Counted from the first letter of the stretch, positions 24,365 to 33,179 are shown. The stretch: 50,709 bases of DNA from an uncultured Corynebacterium sp. (GCF_946222985.1 NZ_CAMIFY010000014.1:1-50709), one strand, 5' to 3'. A program made the numbers and translations. The notes: generated from the sequence alone by a model not told the origin.

Positions 24365-25894
24365 ATGACGAATCCCACCGGAATCAGCTTGGGCGGCGAC
24401 GACGCCGGCAAGATCCCGCTCATCGGGCTCACCTTCGACGACGTCCTGCTCATCCCGGACGCCTCCGACGTGATCCCCTCGGCCGTGGACACGTCCACCC
24501 AGCTCACCCGCGAACTGCGGCTGAACGTGCCGATCATCTCGGCGGCGATGGACACCGTGACCGAGTCGCGCATGGCCATCGCCATGGCGCGCCAGGGCGG
24601 CATGGGCATCCTGCACCGCAACCTGTCGGTGGAGGACCAGGCCCAGCAGGTCGAGATCGTCAAGCGCTCCGAGGCCGGCATGGTGTCCAACCCCGTGACC
24701 TGCTCGCCGGACGAGACCATCGGCGAAGTCGACGAAAAGTGCGCTCGTTTCCGCATCTCCGGGCTGCCCGTCATCGACGGCGAGGGCAAGCTCGTCGGCA
24801 TCTGCACCAACCGCGACATGCGCTTCGAGTCCGACCCGTCCCGGCCGGTCCGCGAGGTGATGACCCCGATGCCGCTGGTCGTCGCGGAGCAGGGCGTCTC
24901 CGGTGACGCCGCGCTCAACCTGCTGCGCACCCACAAGGTGGAGAAGCTGCCCATCGTCGACGGCGACGGCAAGCTCACCGGCCTGATCACGGTCAAGGAC
25001 TTCGTCAAGCAGGACCAGTACCCCAACTCCTCCAAGGACGGCTCCGGCCGCCTGCTCGTCGGCGCCGGCATCGGCACCGGCGAGGACTCCTGGGACCGCG
25101 CCCACGCACTGGCCGACGCCGGCGTCGACGCCCTGGTCGTCGACACCGCCCACGCCCACAACACCGGCGTGCTGGAGATGGTCTCGCGCGTGAAGAAGGA
25201 GTTCGGCGACCGCGTGCAGGTCATCGGCGGCAACCTGGCCACCCGCGCCGCGGCCGAGGCCATGATCGAGGCCGGCGCCGACGCCATCAAGGTCGGCATC
25301 GGCCCGGGCTCCATCTGCACCACCCGCGTCGTCGCCGGCGTCGGCGCCCCGCAGATCACCGCCATCATGGAGGCCGCCGTGCCCGCGAAGAAGGCCGGCG
25401 TGCCGATCATCGCCGACGGCGGCATGCAGTTCTCGGGCGACATCGCCAAGGCGCTGGCGGCCGGCGCGTCGACCGTCATGCTCGGTTCGCTGCTGGCCGG
25501 CACGGCCGAAGCGCCCGGCGAGACCGTCGTGGTCAACGGCAAGCAGTACAAGATGTACCGCGGCATGGGCTCCCTCGGCGCCATGCAGGGTCGCGGCCTG
25601 ACCGGCGAGAAGCGCTCCTACTCCAAGGACCGGTACTTCCAGGCCGACGTGCTGTCGGAGGAGAAGCTGGTCCCGGAGGGCATCGAAGGCCGCGTGCCCT
25701 ACCGCGGTCACCTCGACGCCATCATCCACCAGCTCGTCGGCGGCCTGCGCGCCGCGATGGGCTACACGGGTTCGGCGACCATCGATCAGCTGGGCGAGGC
25801 GAAGTTCGTCCAGATCACCGGCGCGGGCCTGCGCGAGTCGCACCCGCACGACATCCAGATGACCGTCGAGGCGCCGAACTACTACCAGCGGTAG
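24365..25894 (+). CDS. guaB: IMP dehydrogenase GuaB
   Basis: Oxidises IMP to XMP with NAD+, the committed step to GMP. The 509-residue TIM-barrel protein has a pair of CBS domains inserted at about 110-230 (MVSNPVTCSPDETIGEV, VREVMTPMPLVV). The catalytic loop GPGSICTTRVVAGVG has Cys318; DGGMQFSGDIAKALAAGA, the flap YRGMGSLGAM and VPYRGHLDAI follow. AGGAGG lies 10 nt before the ATG. Followed by its paralogue guaB3; guaA lies 3.6 kb further on. Confidence 0.97.
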   Translation: MTNPTGISLGGDDAGKIPLIGLTFDDVLLIPDASDVIPSAVDTSTQLTRELRLNVPIISAAMDTVTESRMAIAMARQGGMGILHRNLSVEDQAQQVEIVKRSEAGMVSNPVTCSPDETIGEVDEKCARFRISGLPVIDGEGKLVGICTNRDMRFESDPSRPVREVMTPMPLVVAEQGVSGDAALNLLRTHKVEKLPIVDGDGKLTGLITVKDFVKQDQYPNSSKDGSGRLLVGAGIGTGEDSWDRAHALADAGVDALVVDTAHAHNTGVLEMVSRVKKEFGDRVQVIGGNLATRAAAEAMIEAGADAIKVGIGPGSICTTRVVAGVGAPQITAIMEAAVPAKKAGVPIIADGGMQFSGDIAKALAAGASTVMLGSLLAGTAEAPGETVVVNGKQYKMYRGMGSLGAMQGRGLTGEKRSYSKDRYFQADVLSEEKLVPEGIEGRVPYRGHLDAIIHQLVGGLRAAMGYTGSATIDQLGEAKFVQITGAGLRESHPHDIQMTVEAPNYYQR

Positions 25895-25951
25895 GAAGCG
25901 GTAGTTTTCGGTACACCGCGTTAAGCCGCGGTTGGCGCCGGCGAGTGCGTC

Positions 25952-25984
25952 ACGGCGAGGGGGAGAAGGTTTCCTCCTCGCCGT
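25952..25984 (+). terminator. Hairpin after guaB
   Basis: ACGGCGAGG (25952-25960) pairs with CCTCGCCGT (25976-25984); no T-run beyond TTG. A TAGGAT -10-like box follows at 25996-26001 and could drive guaB3. Confidence 0.5.
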
Positions 25985-26040
25985 TGTCGTGCGCGTAGGA
26001 TCGGCGCGGTTGCCACAATTCAGCATTTCCGGAGGAACGC

Positions 26041-27180
26041 ATGCGTGACATGGTCGAAATCGGCATGGGCCGCGAAGCCCGCCGCACCTACGAGCTCGAG
26101 GACGTCGCGATCGTCCCGTCCCGCCGGACGCGGTCGTCGAAGGACGTCGACACCCGGTGGAGCATCGACGCCTACGAGTTCGGGTTCCCGCTGATGATGC
26201 ATCCGACCGACGCGGTGTCCGGCCCGGAGTCGGCCGCGGAGTTCGCGCGCCTGGGTGGCCTGGCCGTGCTCAACGCCGAGGGCGTCTGGGCGCGGCACGA
26301 GGACGGCGCCGCGGAGATCGCGAAGGTCGTCGAGGCGGCCTCCGGGTCGGAGTGGCCGTCGGCCGAGGCCGCGAACAAGGTCCTGCAGGACCTGCATTCG
26401 GCCCCGATCGACGAGGATCTGCTGGTGCGCCGGATCACCGAGCTGCGCGAGACCGGTGCGATCACCGCCGTGCGCGTCAGCCCGCAGCGCGCCCGCGAGT
26501 TGACGCCGCTGCTGGTCAAGGCCGGCATCGATCTGCTGGTCATCCAGGGCACGCTGATTTCGGCGGAGCACGTCACCTCCGACGGCGAGCCGCTGAACCT
26601 GAAGGACTTCATCGGGTCCCTCGACGTGCCGGTCATCGTCGGCGGCGTGGTCGATTACCGCACGGCGCTGCACCTGATGCGCACCGGCGCCGCGGGCGTC
26701 ATCGTCGGCCCGGGCACGACGACGACCCCGGATGCGCTGGGCATCGAGGTGCCGATGGCCACCGCCATCGCCGACGCCGCCGCCGCGCGCCGTGATTACC
26801 TCGACGAGACCGGCGGCCGGTACGTCCACGTCATCGCCGACGGTGGCGTCGAGACCGCCGGCCAGGTGGCCAAGGCCATCGCCTGCGGCGCCGATGCGGT
26901 GGCCCTGTCGAGGTTGCTCGCCGATGCGAAGGAGGCCCCGGGCAAGGGCTGGCATTGGCCGTCGGTGGCCGCGCACCCGAAGTACCCGCGTGGTTTCGTC
27001 GATTCGCCGCATCTCGACGGCGAGCTCGCCGATGCGCCGTCGATGGAGCAGCTGCTCTTCGGTCCCACCGCGGATCCGTTCGGCACCCGCAACCTGGTCG
27101 GCGGCCTGCGGCGCGCGATGGCCAAGTGCGGTTTCACCGACGTGAAGTCCTTCCAGCGCGTGGATCTGTCGATCCACTAG
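26041..27180 (+). CDS. guaB3: GuaB3-family IMP dehydrogenase-related protein
   Basis: A 379-residue IMPDH/GMP-reductase-superfamily protein without CBS domains, conserved next to guaB in actinobacteria. The start MRDMVEIGMGREARRTYELEDVAIVPSRRTR is characteristic. GTTTTPDALGIEVPMATA replaces the Cys loop, and VIADGGVETAGQVAKAIACGADAVALS forms the phosphate-binding part. GGAGGA precedes the ATG. Recent family work suggests GMP-reductase-like activity for some members, but I cannot assign it here. Confidence 0.93.
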   Translation: MRDMVEIGMGREARRTYELEDVAIVPSRRTRSSKDVDTRWSIDAYEFGFPLMMHPTDAVSGPESAAEFARLGGLAVLNAEGVWARHEDGAAEIAKVVEAASGSEWPSAEAANKVLQDLHSAPIDEDLLVRRITELRETGAITAVRVSPQRARELTPLLVKAGIDLLVIQGTLISAEHVTSDGEPLNLKDFIGSLDVPVIVGGVVDYRTALHLMRTGAAGVIVGPGTTTTPDALGIEVPMATAIADAAAARRDYLDETGGRYVHVIADGGVETAGQVAKAIACGADAVALSRLLADAKEAPGKGWHWPSVAAHPKYPRGFVDSPHLDGELADAPSMEQLLFGPTADPFGTRNLVGGLRRAMAKCGFTDVKSFQRVDLSIH

Positions 27181-27216
27181 GTTCGCGCCGCCGCATGCGC
27201 GGCGCTCACGGTCGCG

Positions 27217-27254
27217 GGGCGGCCCCGGGTTTTCCCGGGGTCGCCCTTTTTTTT
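27217..27254 (+). terminator. Strong terminator after guaB3
   Basis: GGGCGGCCCCGGG, loop TTTT, CCCGGGGTCGCCC (13-bp stem with one mismatch), then T8 (27247-27254). Confidence 0.92.
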
Positions 27255-27265
27255 GCTTTGCGACG
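27255..27265 (+). repeat. GCTTTGCGACG word directly after the guaB3 T-run
   Basis: The word abuts the T8 of the terminator, echoing the T-run plus word arrangement after glmM (1607-1624) and folD. Confidence 0.8.
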
Positions 27266-27469
27266 ATGCCCCGCCCCGCCGATCCCGCTGCCTCCACCGC
27301 TGGTTCCGCTGCCTCCACCACTGATCCCGTCACTTCCGCCGCTGATCCCGCTGCCTCCGACGACCATCGTGTCGTTCGATGCACCATCGCGATTAGCGGG
27401 TTTGACCAGCTGGGGTTTCGCCGGCGGGTCGAGGGGACGGTGTATCCGATGACACGATCGGCGATGTGA
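27266..27469 (+). CDS. Possible 67-aa repeat protein, or non-coding repeat
   Basis: The ATG immediately follows the GCTTTGCGACG word. The first half is a 7-residue repeat (DPAASTA, GSAASTT, DPVTSAA, DPAASDD); the rest has no resemblance I recognise. There is no ribosome-binding site and no promoter-like -10 at leaderless distance. The 21-bp period keeps frame, which is the only argument for coding. I rate it more likely non-coding. Confidence 0.2.
   Translation: MPRPADPAASTAGSAASTTDPVTSAADPAASDDHRVVRCTIAISGFDQLGFRRRVEGTVYPMTRSAM
27281..27364 (+). repeat. Four 21-bp tandem repeats
   Basis: Units begin at 27281, 27302, 27323 and 27344, consensus GATCCCGCTGCCTCCACCGC plus T, with 2-6 differences between copies. 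Confidence 0.85.
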
Positions 27470-27617
27470 GGGGGCACCCCGTTCACGTTGGAAGGGATGA
27501 ATGCTCGTCGGGGCGGCCCGTACACGGGGAAGGGGGCGGGGCCGGGTGCGTCATGTCGTCCGGGAAGCGGCCGGGCGACCTCGTTCGGGGTGAAAAAGTT
27601 TGGAGGTGACACGAAGG

Positions 27618-27628
27618 CGTCGCAAAGC
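27618..27628 (-). repeat. GCTTTGCGACG word in the GMC oxidoreductase upstream region
   Basis: Exact copy on the minus strand, 26 nt before the putative -10. Confidence 0.75.
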
Positions 27629-27653
27629 AGGGTCGGAGGCCCTCCCGCACTGC

Positions 27654-27659
27654 TAGCCT
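27654..27659 (+). promoter_or_regulatory. Putative extended -10 of the GMC oxidoreductase
   Basis: TGC-TAGCCT; would give a leader of about 70 nt ending in AAGGAG before ATG 27738. Confidence 0.4.
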
Positions 27660-27737
27660 TCTCCGCAAACGAGGGGCGCCGGGATGTTCGCCGGCGCCCG
27701 CGACGGATGGCCGGCGACGGCCGCGAAGGAGATGGCG

Positions 27738-29459
27738 ATGGCTGCGGAACGCGATTTCGATGTGCTGGTTGTCGGGTCGGGATTCGGCGGATCGGTCGCC
27801 GCACTGCGCCTGACCGAGAAGGGCTACCGCGTCGGAGTGATCGAGGCCGGACGGCGGTTCGAGGACCACGAGTTCGCGAAGACCAGCTGGCGACTGCACA
27901 AGTACCTCTGGGCCCCGAAGCTCGGATTGTTCGGAGTCCAGCGCGTCCACCTGCTCAAGGACGTGATGATCCTCGCCGGCGCGGGCGTCGGCGGAGGCTC
28001 CCTCAACTACGCGAACACGCTGTACAAGCCGCCGTCGCCGTTCTTCGAAAACGAGCAGTGGGCCGACATCACCGACTGGGAGCGGGAACTGTCGCCCTAC
28101 TACGAGCAGGCGCAGAAGATGCTCGGCGTGGTGGACAACCCGTCGATCACCCCGTCCGACCGGGTGTTCCGCGAGGTCGCCGAGGACATGGGCGTGGGCG
28201 ACACGTTCCGCCCGACGCCCGTGGGCGTGTTCTTCGGCGCGAAAACCGGCGGCGAGGGCCAGCCGGGCGAGGTCGTGGCCGACCCGTACTTCGGCGGCGC
28301 CGGGCCCGATCGCGCGGCGTGCACCGAATGCGGCGAGTGCATGACCGGCTGCCGCCACAACGCGAAGAACACGCTGCTGAAGAACTACCTCCACCTGGCC
28401 GAGCGCGGCGGCGCGAAGATCATCCCGCGCACCACCGTCCGGGAGCTGCACCCGCGGGCCGACGGGTCGTGGGACGTCGTCACCGAGCGCACCGGCGCGT
28501 GGCTGAACAAGCGCCGCCGGACGCTGACGGCCGACCACGTCATCGTCGCCGCCGGCTCCTGGGGCACCCAGAACCTCCTGCACCGCCAGGTCACCGACGG
28601 CCACCTGCCCAACATGTCCCCGCGCCTGGGGCACCTGACGCGAACCAACTCCGAAGCCATCCTCGGCGCGATGCGGCCGGACCTCGACCCGCAGGCGGAC
28701 TACTCCGAGGGCGTGGCCATCACCTCGTCGTTCTTCCCCGAGCCGCACACCCACATCGAGCCGGTGCGCTACGGCAAGGGATCCAACGCCATCGCGCTGC
28801 TGCAGACGCTGATGACCGACGGCGGCCCCGGCGGGCCCCGATGGTTGAAGCTGATCAAGGACGTGTCGAAGGACCCGAAGGTCGCGCTGCAGCTGCTCAA
28901 CCTGCGCAAGTGGTCGCAGCGCACCGTCATCTCGCTGGTGATGCAGAACTCCAGCAACAGCCTGACCACCCATCTGCGCACGTGGGGGCCGCTGCGACTG
29001 CTGTCGTCGCGGCAGGGCGAGGGCGAGCCGAATCCGTCGTGGATCCCCGTGGGCAACGAGGCCACGCGACGGGTGGCGCAGAAGATCGGCGGCATCGCCG
29101 GCGGCACGTGGGGCGAGGTCTTCAACATCCCCCTGACCGCGCACTTCATCGGCGGTGCGCCGATTTCGGGGTCGCCGCGGCGCGGCGTCGTCGACCCGTA
29201 CAACCGCGTCTGGGGCCACCCGACCCTGCACATCACCGACGGCGCGGCCATGCCCGCCAACCCCGGCGTCAACCCGTCGCTGTCGATCACGGCCATCGCC
29301 GAGCGGGCCGCCGCGCTGTGGCCCAACAAGGGCGAGGCGGATCCGCGGCCGGCGCAGGACGAGGCCTACCGCGACGTCGCGCCGGTCGAGCCGGTGGCCC
29401 CGACGGTGCCGGCCGGCGCCCCCGCCGCGCTGAATCTGGGGATGCCCGTGCGGCGGTGA
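27738..29459 (+). CDS. GMC-family FAD oxidoreductase (ChoD-like)
   Basis: A 573-residue flavoprotein of the glucose-methanol-choline family, closest in build to the actinobacterial ChoD (Rv3409c) group often annotated as cholesterol oxidase. FAD-binding GSGFGGS at 13-19; GAGVGGGSLNYANTLY is the second FAD loop. A Cys cluster CTECGECMTGC at about 195-205 could hold an iron-sulfur centre. DGAAMPANPGVNPSLSITAIAERAA is the conserved C-terminal FAD motif. ATG 27738 is chosen because AAGGAG lies 6 nt upstream. Position between guaB3 and guaA matches choD. True substrate unknown; no signal peptide. Confidence 0.85.
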   Translation: MAAERDFDVLVVGSGFGGSVAALRLTEKGYRVGVIEAGRRFEDHEFAKTSWRLHKYLWAPKLGLFGVQRVHLLKDVMILAGAGVGGGSLNYANTLYKPPSPFFENEQWADITDWERELSPYYEQAQKMLGVVDNPSITPSDRVFREVAEDMGVGDTFRPTPVGVFFGAKTGGEGQPGEVVADPYFGGAGPDRAACTECGECMTGCRHNAKNTLLKNYLHLAERGGAKIIPRTTVRELHPRADGSWDVVTERTGAWLNKRRRTLTADHVIVAAGSWGTQNLLHRQVTDGHLPNMSPRLGHLTRTNSEAILGAMRPDLDPQADYSEGVAITSSFFPEPHTHIEPVRYGKGSNAIALLQTLMTDGGPGGPRWLKLIKDVSKDPKVALQLLNLRKWSQRTVISLVMQNSSNSLTTHLRTWGPLRLLSSRQGEGEPNPSWIPVGNEATRRVAQKIGGIAGGTWGEVFNIPLTAHFIGGAPISGSPRRGVVDPYNRVWGHPTLHITDGAAMPANPGVNPSLSITAIAERAAALWPNKGEADPRPAQDEAYRDVAPVEPVAPTVPAGAPAALNLGMPVRR

Positions 29460-29489
29460 GCCGAGAAACGGCGGGTCCGGCGGGTGCGC

Positions 29490-29495
29490 TAAGAT
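29490..29495 (+). promoter_or_regulatory. -10 element, leaderless start of guaA
   Basis: TAAGAT ends 6 nt before GTG 29502; no ribosome-binding site is present. Confidence 0.5.
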
Positions 29496-29501
29496 CGCGG
29501 T

Positions 29502-31070
29502 GTGTCTGAACAGGTAAATCACCCCGTACTCGTCGTCGACTTCGGCGCGCAGTATGCGCAGCTCATCGCCCGCCGCGTCCGCGAGGCCAACATCTATTCC
29601 GAGGTCGTGCCGCATGATGCGCCGATCGAGGAGATCCGCGCCAAGAACCCGCGGGCCCTGGTGCTCTCCGGCGGCCCCTCCAGCGTGAACGAGGACGGCG
29701 CTCCGGCGTTGGATCCGCAGCTGCTGGAGCTGGGCGTGCCGGTGTTCGGCATCTGCTACGGCTTCCAGGCCATGGCCCGCGCGCTGGGCGGCACCGTCGC
29801 CGCCACCGGCGACCGCGAATACGGCCGCACCACGCTGACGGTGGAGGGCGGCGACGTGCTCCACGCCGGCGCCCCCGAAAGCCACGAGGTGTGGATGAGC
29901 CACGGCGACGCCGTGTCGGCCGCCCCCGAGGGCTTCACGGTCACCGCCTCGACGAAGGGCGCGCCGGTCGCGGCCTTCGAGTGCCTCGACCGCAAGATGG
30001 CCGGCGTCCAGTACCACCCGGAGGTCAACCACTCGCCGTACGGCCAGCAGGTGCTGCAGCGCTTCCTCACGGAGGTCGCGGGCCTGGAGCAGAACTGGAC
30101 GGCTGCCAACATCGCCGAGGAGCTCATCGAGTCCGTGCGCGAGCAGGTCGGCGAGGGCCGCGCGATTTGCGGTCTGTCCGGCGGCGTCGATTCCGCCGTC
30201 GCCGCCGCTCTCGTGCAGCGCGCCATCGGCGATCGTCTCACCTGCGTGTTCGTCGATCACGGTCTGCTGCGCCAGGGCGAGCGCGAGCAGGTCGAGACCG
30301 ACTTCGTCGCCGCCACGGGCGCGAAGCTGATCACCGTCGACGACCGGAAGGTCTTCCTCGACGCGTTGGCCGGCATCACCGACCCGGAGACCAAGCGCAA
30401 GACCATCGGGCGCGAGTTCATCCGCTCCTTCGAGCGTGCCGTCGCGCAGGCGCTGGAGGGTGCGCCGGAGGGCGAGACCGTGGACTTCCTGGTCCAGGGC
30501 ACCCTGTACCCGGACGTCGTCGAGTCCGGCGGCGGGTCGGGCACCGCGAACATCAAGAGCCACCACAACGTCGGCGGTCTGCCGGACGACGTCGAGTTCA
30601 CCCTCGTCGAGCCGCTGCGTCTGCTGTTCAAGGACGAGGTCCGCGCGGTGGGCCGCGAGTTGGGGCTGCCGGAGGCCATCGTCGGCCGCCAGCCGTTCCC
30701 TGGCCCGGGCCTGGGCATCCGCATCATCGGCGCCGTCGACGAGGAGCGCCTGGACACCCTGCGCCGCGCCGACGCCATCGCCCGAGAGGAGATGACCGCC
30801 GCCGGCCTGGACGACATCGTCTGGCAGTGCCCGGTGGTGCTCCTCGCCGACGTCCGTTCCGTGGGCGTGCAGGGCGACGGCCGCACCTACGGCCACCCGA
30901 TCGTGCTGCGCCCGGTCACGTCCGAGGACGCCATGACCGCCGACTGGACGCGCGTGCCCTACGAGGTGCTCGAGCGCATCTCCACCCGCATCACCAACGA
31001 GGTCGCGGAGGTCAACCGCGTGGTCCTGGACATCACGTCCAAGCCGCCGGGAACCATCGAGTGGGAGTAG
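29502..31070 (+). CDS. guaA: GMP synthase (glutamine-hydrolysing) GuaA
   Basis: Aminates XMP to GMP using glutamine and ATP. The 522-residue protein has a class-I glutamine amidotransferase domain (Cys85 in FGICYGFQAMA; HPEVNHSPYG holds His and Glu) followed by the ATP-pyrophosphatase P-loop SGGVDSAVAA and the dimerisation domain ending KPPGTIEWE. It starts with GTG 29502 behind a -10 box. With guaB and guaB3 it completes guanine nucleotide synthesis in this window. Confidence 0.97.
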   Translation: MSEQVNHPVLVVDFGAQYAQLIARRVREANIYSEVVPHDAPIEEIRAKNPRALVLSGGPSSVNEDGAPALDPQLLELGVPVFGICYGFQAMARALGGTVAATGDREYGRTTLTVEGGDVLHAGAPESHEVWMSHGDAVSAAPEGFTVTASTKGAPVAAFECLDRKMAGVQYHPEVNHSPYGQQVLQRFLTEVAGLEQNWTAANIAEELIESVREQVGEGRAICGLSGGVDSAVAAALVQRAIGDRLTCVFVDHGLLRQGEREQVETDFVAATGAKLITVDDRKVFLDALAGITDPETKRKTIGREFIRSFERAVAQALEGAPEGETVDFLVQGTLYPDVVESGGGSGTANIKSHHNVGGLPDDVEFTLVEPLRLLFKDEVRAVGRELGLPEAIVGRQPFPGPGLGIRIIGAVDEERLDTLRRADAIAREEMTAAGLDDIVWQCPVVLLADVRSVGVQGDGRTYGHPIVLRPVTSEDAMTADWTRVPYEVLERISTRITNEVAEVNRVVLDITSKPPGTIEWE

Positions 31071-31107
31071 GACCGGGGCCCGTCGGGTAGCCGGGAGGGG
31101 AGAGGCC

Positions 31108-31923
31108 GTGTGCGCATCGTTGCTTTACGACGAGCACCGGCCTTTTTCCGTGGGCGCCGACGTTCCCGGAGCCGCGTCCGTCGTGCTGCTGCACGGCGTC
31201 GGTACTGCCCGGTGGATGTGGTGGCGGCAGATCGAGGGGTTGGCCCGGGACCATCATCTGCTGGTGCCGGATCTGCCGGGCCATGGCGAGACGAATGTGG
31301 CCGGGATCGGTTGGCGGGGACTCGCGGATGCCGCCGATCGGGTGGCCGACCTCATCGCCGAGTGCGCCCCGAGAAGTCGGGCGCACGTGGTGGGGCTGTC
31401 GCTCGGCGGGCATGTGGCGATGACGCTGTTGGAACGATCCCCGGATCTGGTCGATTCGGCGGTCCTGTCCGGGGTGACGGTTCGCCCGTGGCCCCACCGC
31501 TGGTTCCTGGGTGCGCAGACCCGGATCACCGTCTCGTCGTTGAAGCGACCGTCGACCGTGACGCGGCTGGCGCGAGCGATGGGGTTGCCGCCGGGGCAGC
31601 GGCGCGCCCTGGAGGAGGGCATCGCCGCGATGGACGTGGCCTCGTACGGGGCGATCAATCGGGAGGTGGCGGGGTACGCCGCGAGCCGGGGATTGACGTC
31701 CGCCCCCAATCCGACTCTCGTCGTCGCCGGCGGGCGCGAAGGCAAGGTCATTCGGTCCGCCGTCGATGAGCTCCCCCGGCGCATGGAGTCGGCGCGTGGG
31801 GCTCTCGCCCCGGGCGTCGGTCATGGCTGGAACATCGAGGAACCGGACCTCTTCACGGACATGATCGGAAGATGGGTCGGCTCCCGGAGCCTCGCCCCCG
31901 GGCTCGTGTCCCCGGAGGGATGA
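31108..31923 (+). CDS. Alpha/beta hydrolase
   Basis: A 271-residue serine hydrolase: oxyanion loop LLHGVGTARWMWW, VPDLPGHGET, elbow GLSLGG (Ser98) and catalytic His in GVGHGWN (about H239). No signal peptide. GTG 31108 is used, with GGAGGGGAGAGG upstream. It lies 37 nt behind guaA and may be read through from it. Substrate unknown; the build is like esterases and lactonases. The word GCTTTACGACG (31122-31132) falls at codons 5-9. Confidence 0.85.
   Translation: MCASLLYDEHRPFSVGADVPGAASVVLLHGVGTARWMWWRQIEGLARDHHLLVPDLPGHGETNVAGIGWRGLADAADRVADLIAECAPRSRAHVVGLSLGGHVAMTLLERSPDLVDSAVLSGVTVRPWPHRWFLGAQTRITVSSLKRPSTVTRLARAMGLPPGQRRALEEGIAAMDVASYGAINREVAGYAASRGLTSAPNPTLVVAGGREGKVIRSAVDELPRRMESARGALAPGVGHGWNIEEPDLFTDMIGRWVGSRSLAPGLVSPEG
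31122..31132 (+). repeat. GCTTTACGACG word variant
   Basis: Single copy of this form, at the 5' end of the hydrolase gene. Confidence 0.5.
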
Positions 31924-31949
31924 GCTCGGGCGACCGGTTCACCCCGGCC

Positions 31950-32600
31950 TCAATCACCGAACCTGCGGATGCTGTGGGAGGCATGCCCGAGGGTGAGGAG
32001 GGCGACGAGCAATTGCGAGTGGCGGTGGGTGCCCACGGCCACCCGCATGGCCAATCGGTCGCGTCCGCCCGGGACCGTTTCGTCGGCGTCGGAGGGCATG
32101 GTCGTGGCGGTCAGATCCAGCCGGCTGATGGAATCGACGAGGGACGTGATCCTGGTCAGATGGTCGGTGGACGGCAGGTATCCGTCGGCGGCCATCTCCG
32201 TCAGCAGACGCTCGACGGTGGCGCGGGCGCGCGTGGGGCGGTCGGGCCAGTCGCAGTGGGCGATCAATTCGGCGACCAGCTCTTTCTCGCTCGGCCCGGC
32301 GGGCGCGGCGGACGGGGGAAACAACCCGTCGGTGCCGATGTTCTGCGCCTCGTTCAACACGTCGATGGTCGGGGTGGCCGGATCGTCGATGAGGGCGGTG
32401 AGGGCGGCGATCCGTGTGATCGGGGCGCCGAGGATCCGGCGGAGCGCCTGGATGAGTTCGAGCCGCGCGACGTGGGCGTCGTCGTAGACGGCGGTGGTCG
32501 CGTTCTTCTTCGCTCCCGGCTGCAGGAGCCCTTCGCGCAGGTAGTACTTGATGCTGGCGGTGCTGACGTCGGTGGCCGCCGCCAGTTGCCCGAGTTTCAT
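31950..32600 (-). CDS. MerR-family transcriptional regulator
   Basis: A 216-residue regulator: N-terminal MerR winged helix (MKLGQLAAATDVSTASIKYYLREGLLQPG, then YDDAHVARLELIQALRRI), followed by a helical effector domain of no recognised type. ATG 32600 is the canonical MerR start. Divergent from the DUF2306 membrane gene, whose promoter it may control (inference). Convergent with the upstream hydrolase, 26 bp apart. Confidence 0.85.
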   Translation of the reverse strand: MKLGQLAAATDVSTASIKYYLREGLLQPGAKKNATTAVYDDAHVARLELIQALRRILGAPITRIAALTALIDDPATPTIDVLNEAQNIGTDGLFPPSAAPAGPSEKELVAELIAHCDWPDRPTRARATVERLLTEMAADGYLPSTDHLTRITSLVDSISRLDLTATTMPSDADETVPGGRDRLAMRVAVGTHRHSQLLVALLTLGHASHSIRRFGD

Positions 32601-32667
32601 CGCTCGACGCTTCCCTTCGGTTGGCGTGCCTGCGGTCGGATACGGTTTCCCGGCCGCACTATCCACG

Positions 32668-32696
32668 TTGTCTGGTTTGGGTAGCGAAAATACCTT
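32668..32696 (+). promoter_or_regulatory. Promoter of the DUF2306 gene (leaderless)
   Basis: -35 TTGTCT (32668-32673), 17-bp spacer, -10 TACCTT (32691-32696), then 6 nt to ATG 32703. Confidence 0.6.
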
Positions 32697-32702
32697 AAGG
32701 GC

Positions 32703-33179
32703 ATGGACACCTTCACGGTCCCCATCCTCGTCCACGTCACCGCCGCCTTCCTCGTTCTCGTCCTCGGTCCCGTCAACATCTTCCGGCCTCGTCGCGACCA
32801 GGTGCACCGCATGCTCGGCCGCACCTGGGTGTTGCTCATGTACGTCAATTGCGGCGCCAGTTTCTTCTTCGGACTGGAGGACGGGTTCGGATTCCTCCAT
32901 TTCCTGTCCATCTTCACCGCGGTGGCGGTCACCGTCGGCGTGGTGCACATCCGCCGCGGCAACGTCTCCGCCCATCGCGGGTGCATGGTGGGCAGCTACA
33001 TCGGCACGCTTATCGCCTTCGGGTTCGCCGCGCTCGTCCCCGAGCGACTCATCTGGACCACCGCCACCGCCGACCCGATGACCGTGGTGGTCTTCGCCGG
33101 GTCGCTCATCGCCGTCGCGGCGGCGTGGGTCATCGTCCTGAAGATGCGGTGGCCGGCGGCCCCGTCAACGACACCGTGA
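32703..33179 (+). CDS. DUF2306-family membrane protein
   Basis: A 158-residue protein with four hydrophobic segments. The first helix carries a His (ILVHVTAAFLVLVLGPVNIF); HRMLGRTWV and IRRGNVSAHRGCMVGSYIG are typical DUF2306 His-containing motifs. Function unknown; the conserved His suggest haem or metal ligands, as in related cytochrome-b561-like families (inference). Divergent from the MerR regulator and supported by a good promoter. Its last 50 bp overlap the convergent gene that follows. Confidence 0.82.
   Translation: MDTFTVPILVHVTAAFLVLVLGPVNIFRPRRDQVHRMLGRTWVLLMYVNCGASFFFGLEDGFGFLHFLSIFTAVAVTVGVVHIRRGNVSAHRGCMVGSYIGTLIAFGFAALVPERLIWTTATADPMTVVVFAGSLIAVAAAWVIVLKMRWPAAPSTTP

Larger units (their letters stand above)
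27181..27737. other. 557-bp region between guaB3 and the GMC oxidoreductase
   Basis: Contains the guaB3 terminator, two copies of GCTTTGCGACG (27255-27265 plus; 27618-27628 minus), a 21-bp tandem repeat (27281-27364) within a 67-codon ORF, and a TAGCCT -10 for the downstream gene. Otherwise nothing recognisable. Confidence 0.6.

Noticed and set aside
27483..30896. 1137-codon minus-strand ORF opposite the GMC oxidoreductase and guaA
   Set aside because: It spans two clear genes and their spacer on the other strand and has no domain; a GC-driven open frame.
31950..32975. N-terminal extension of the second MerR protein
   Set aside because: The extension has no similarity and overlaps the promoter of the divergent gene; MKLGQLAAATDV is the standard MerR start.
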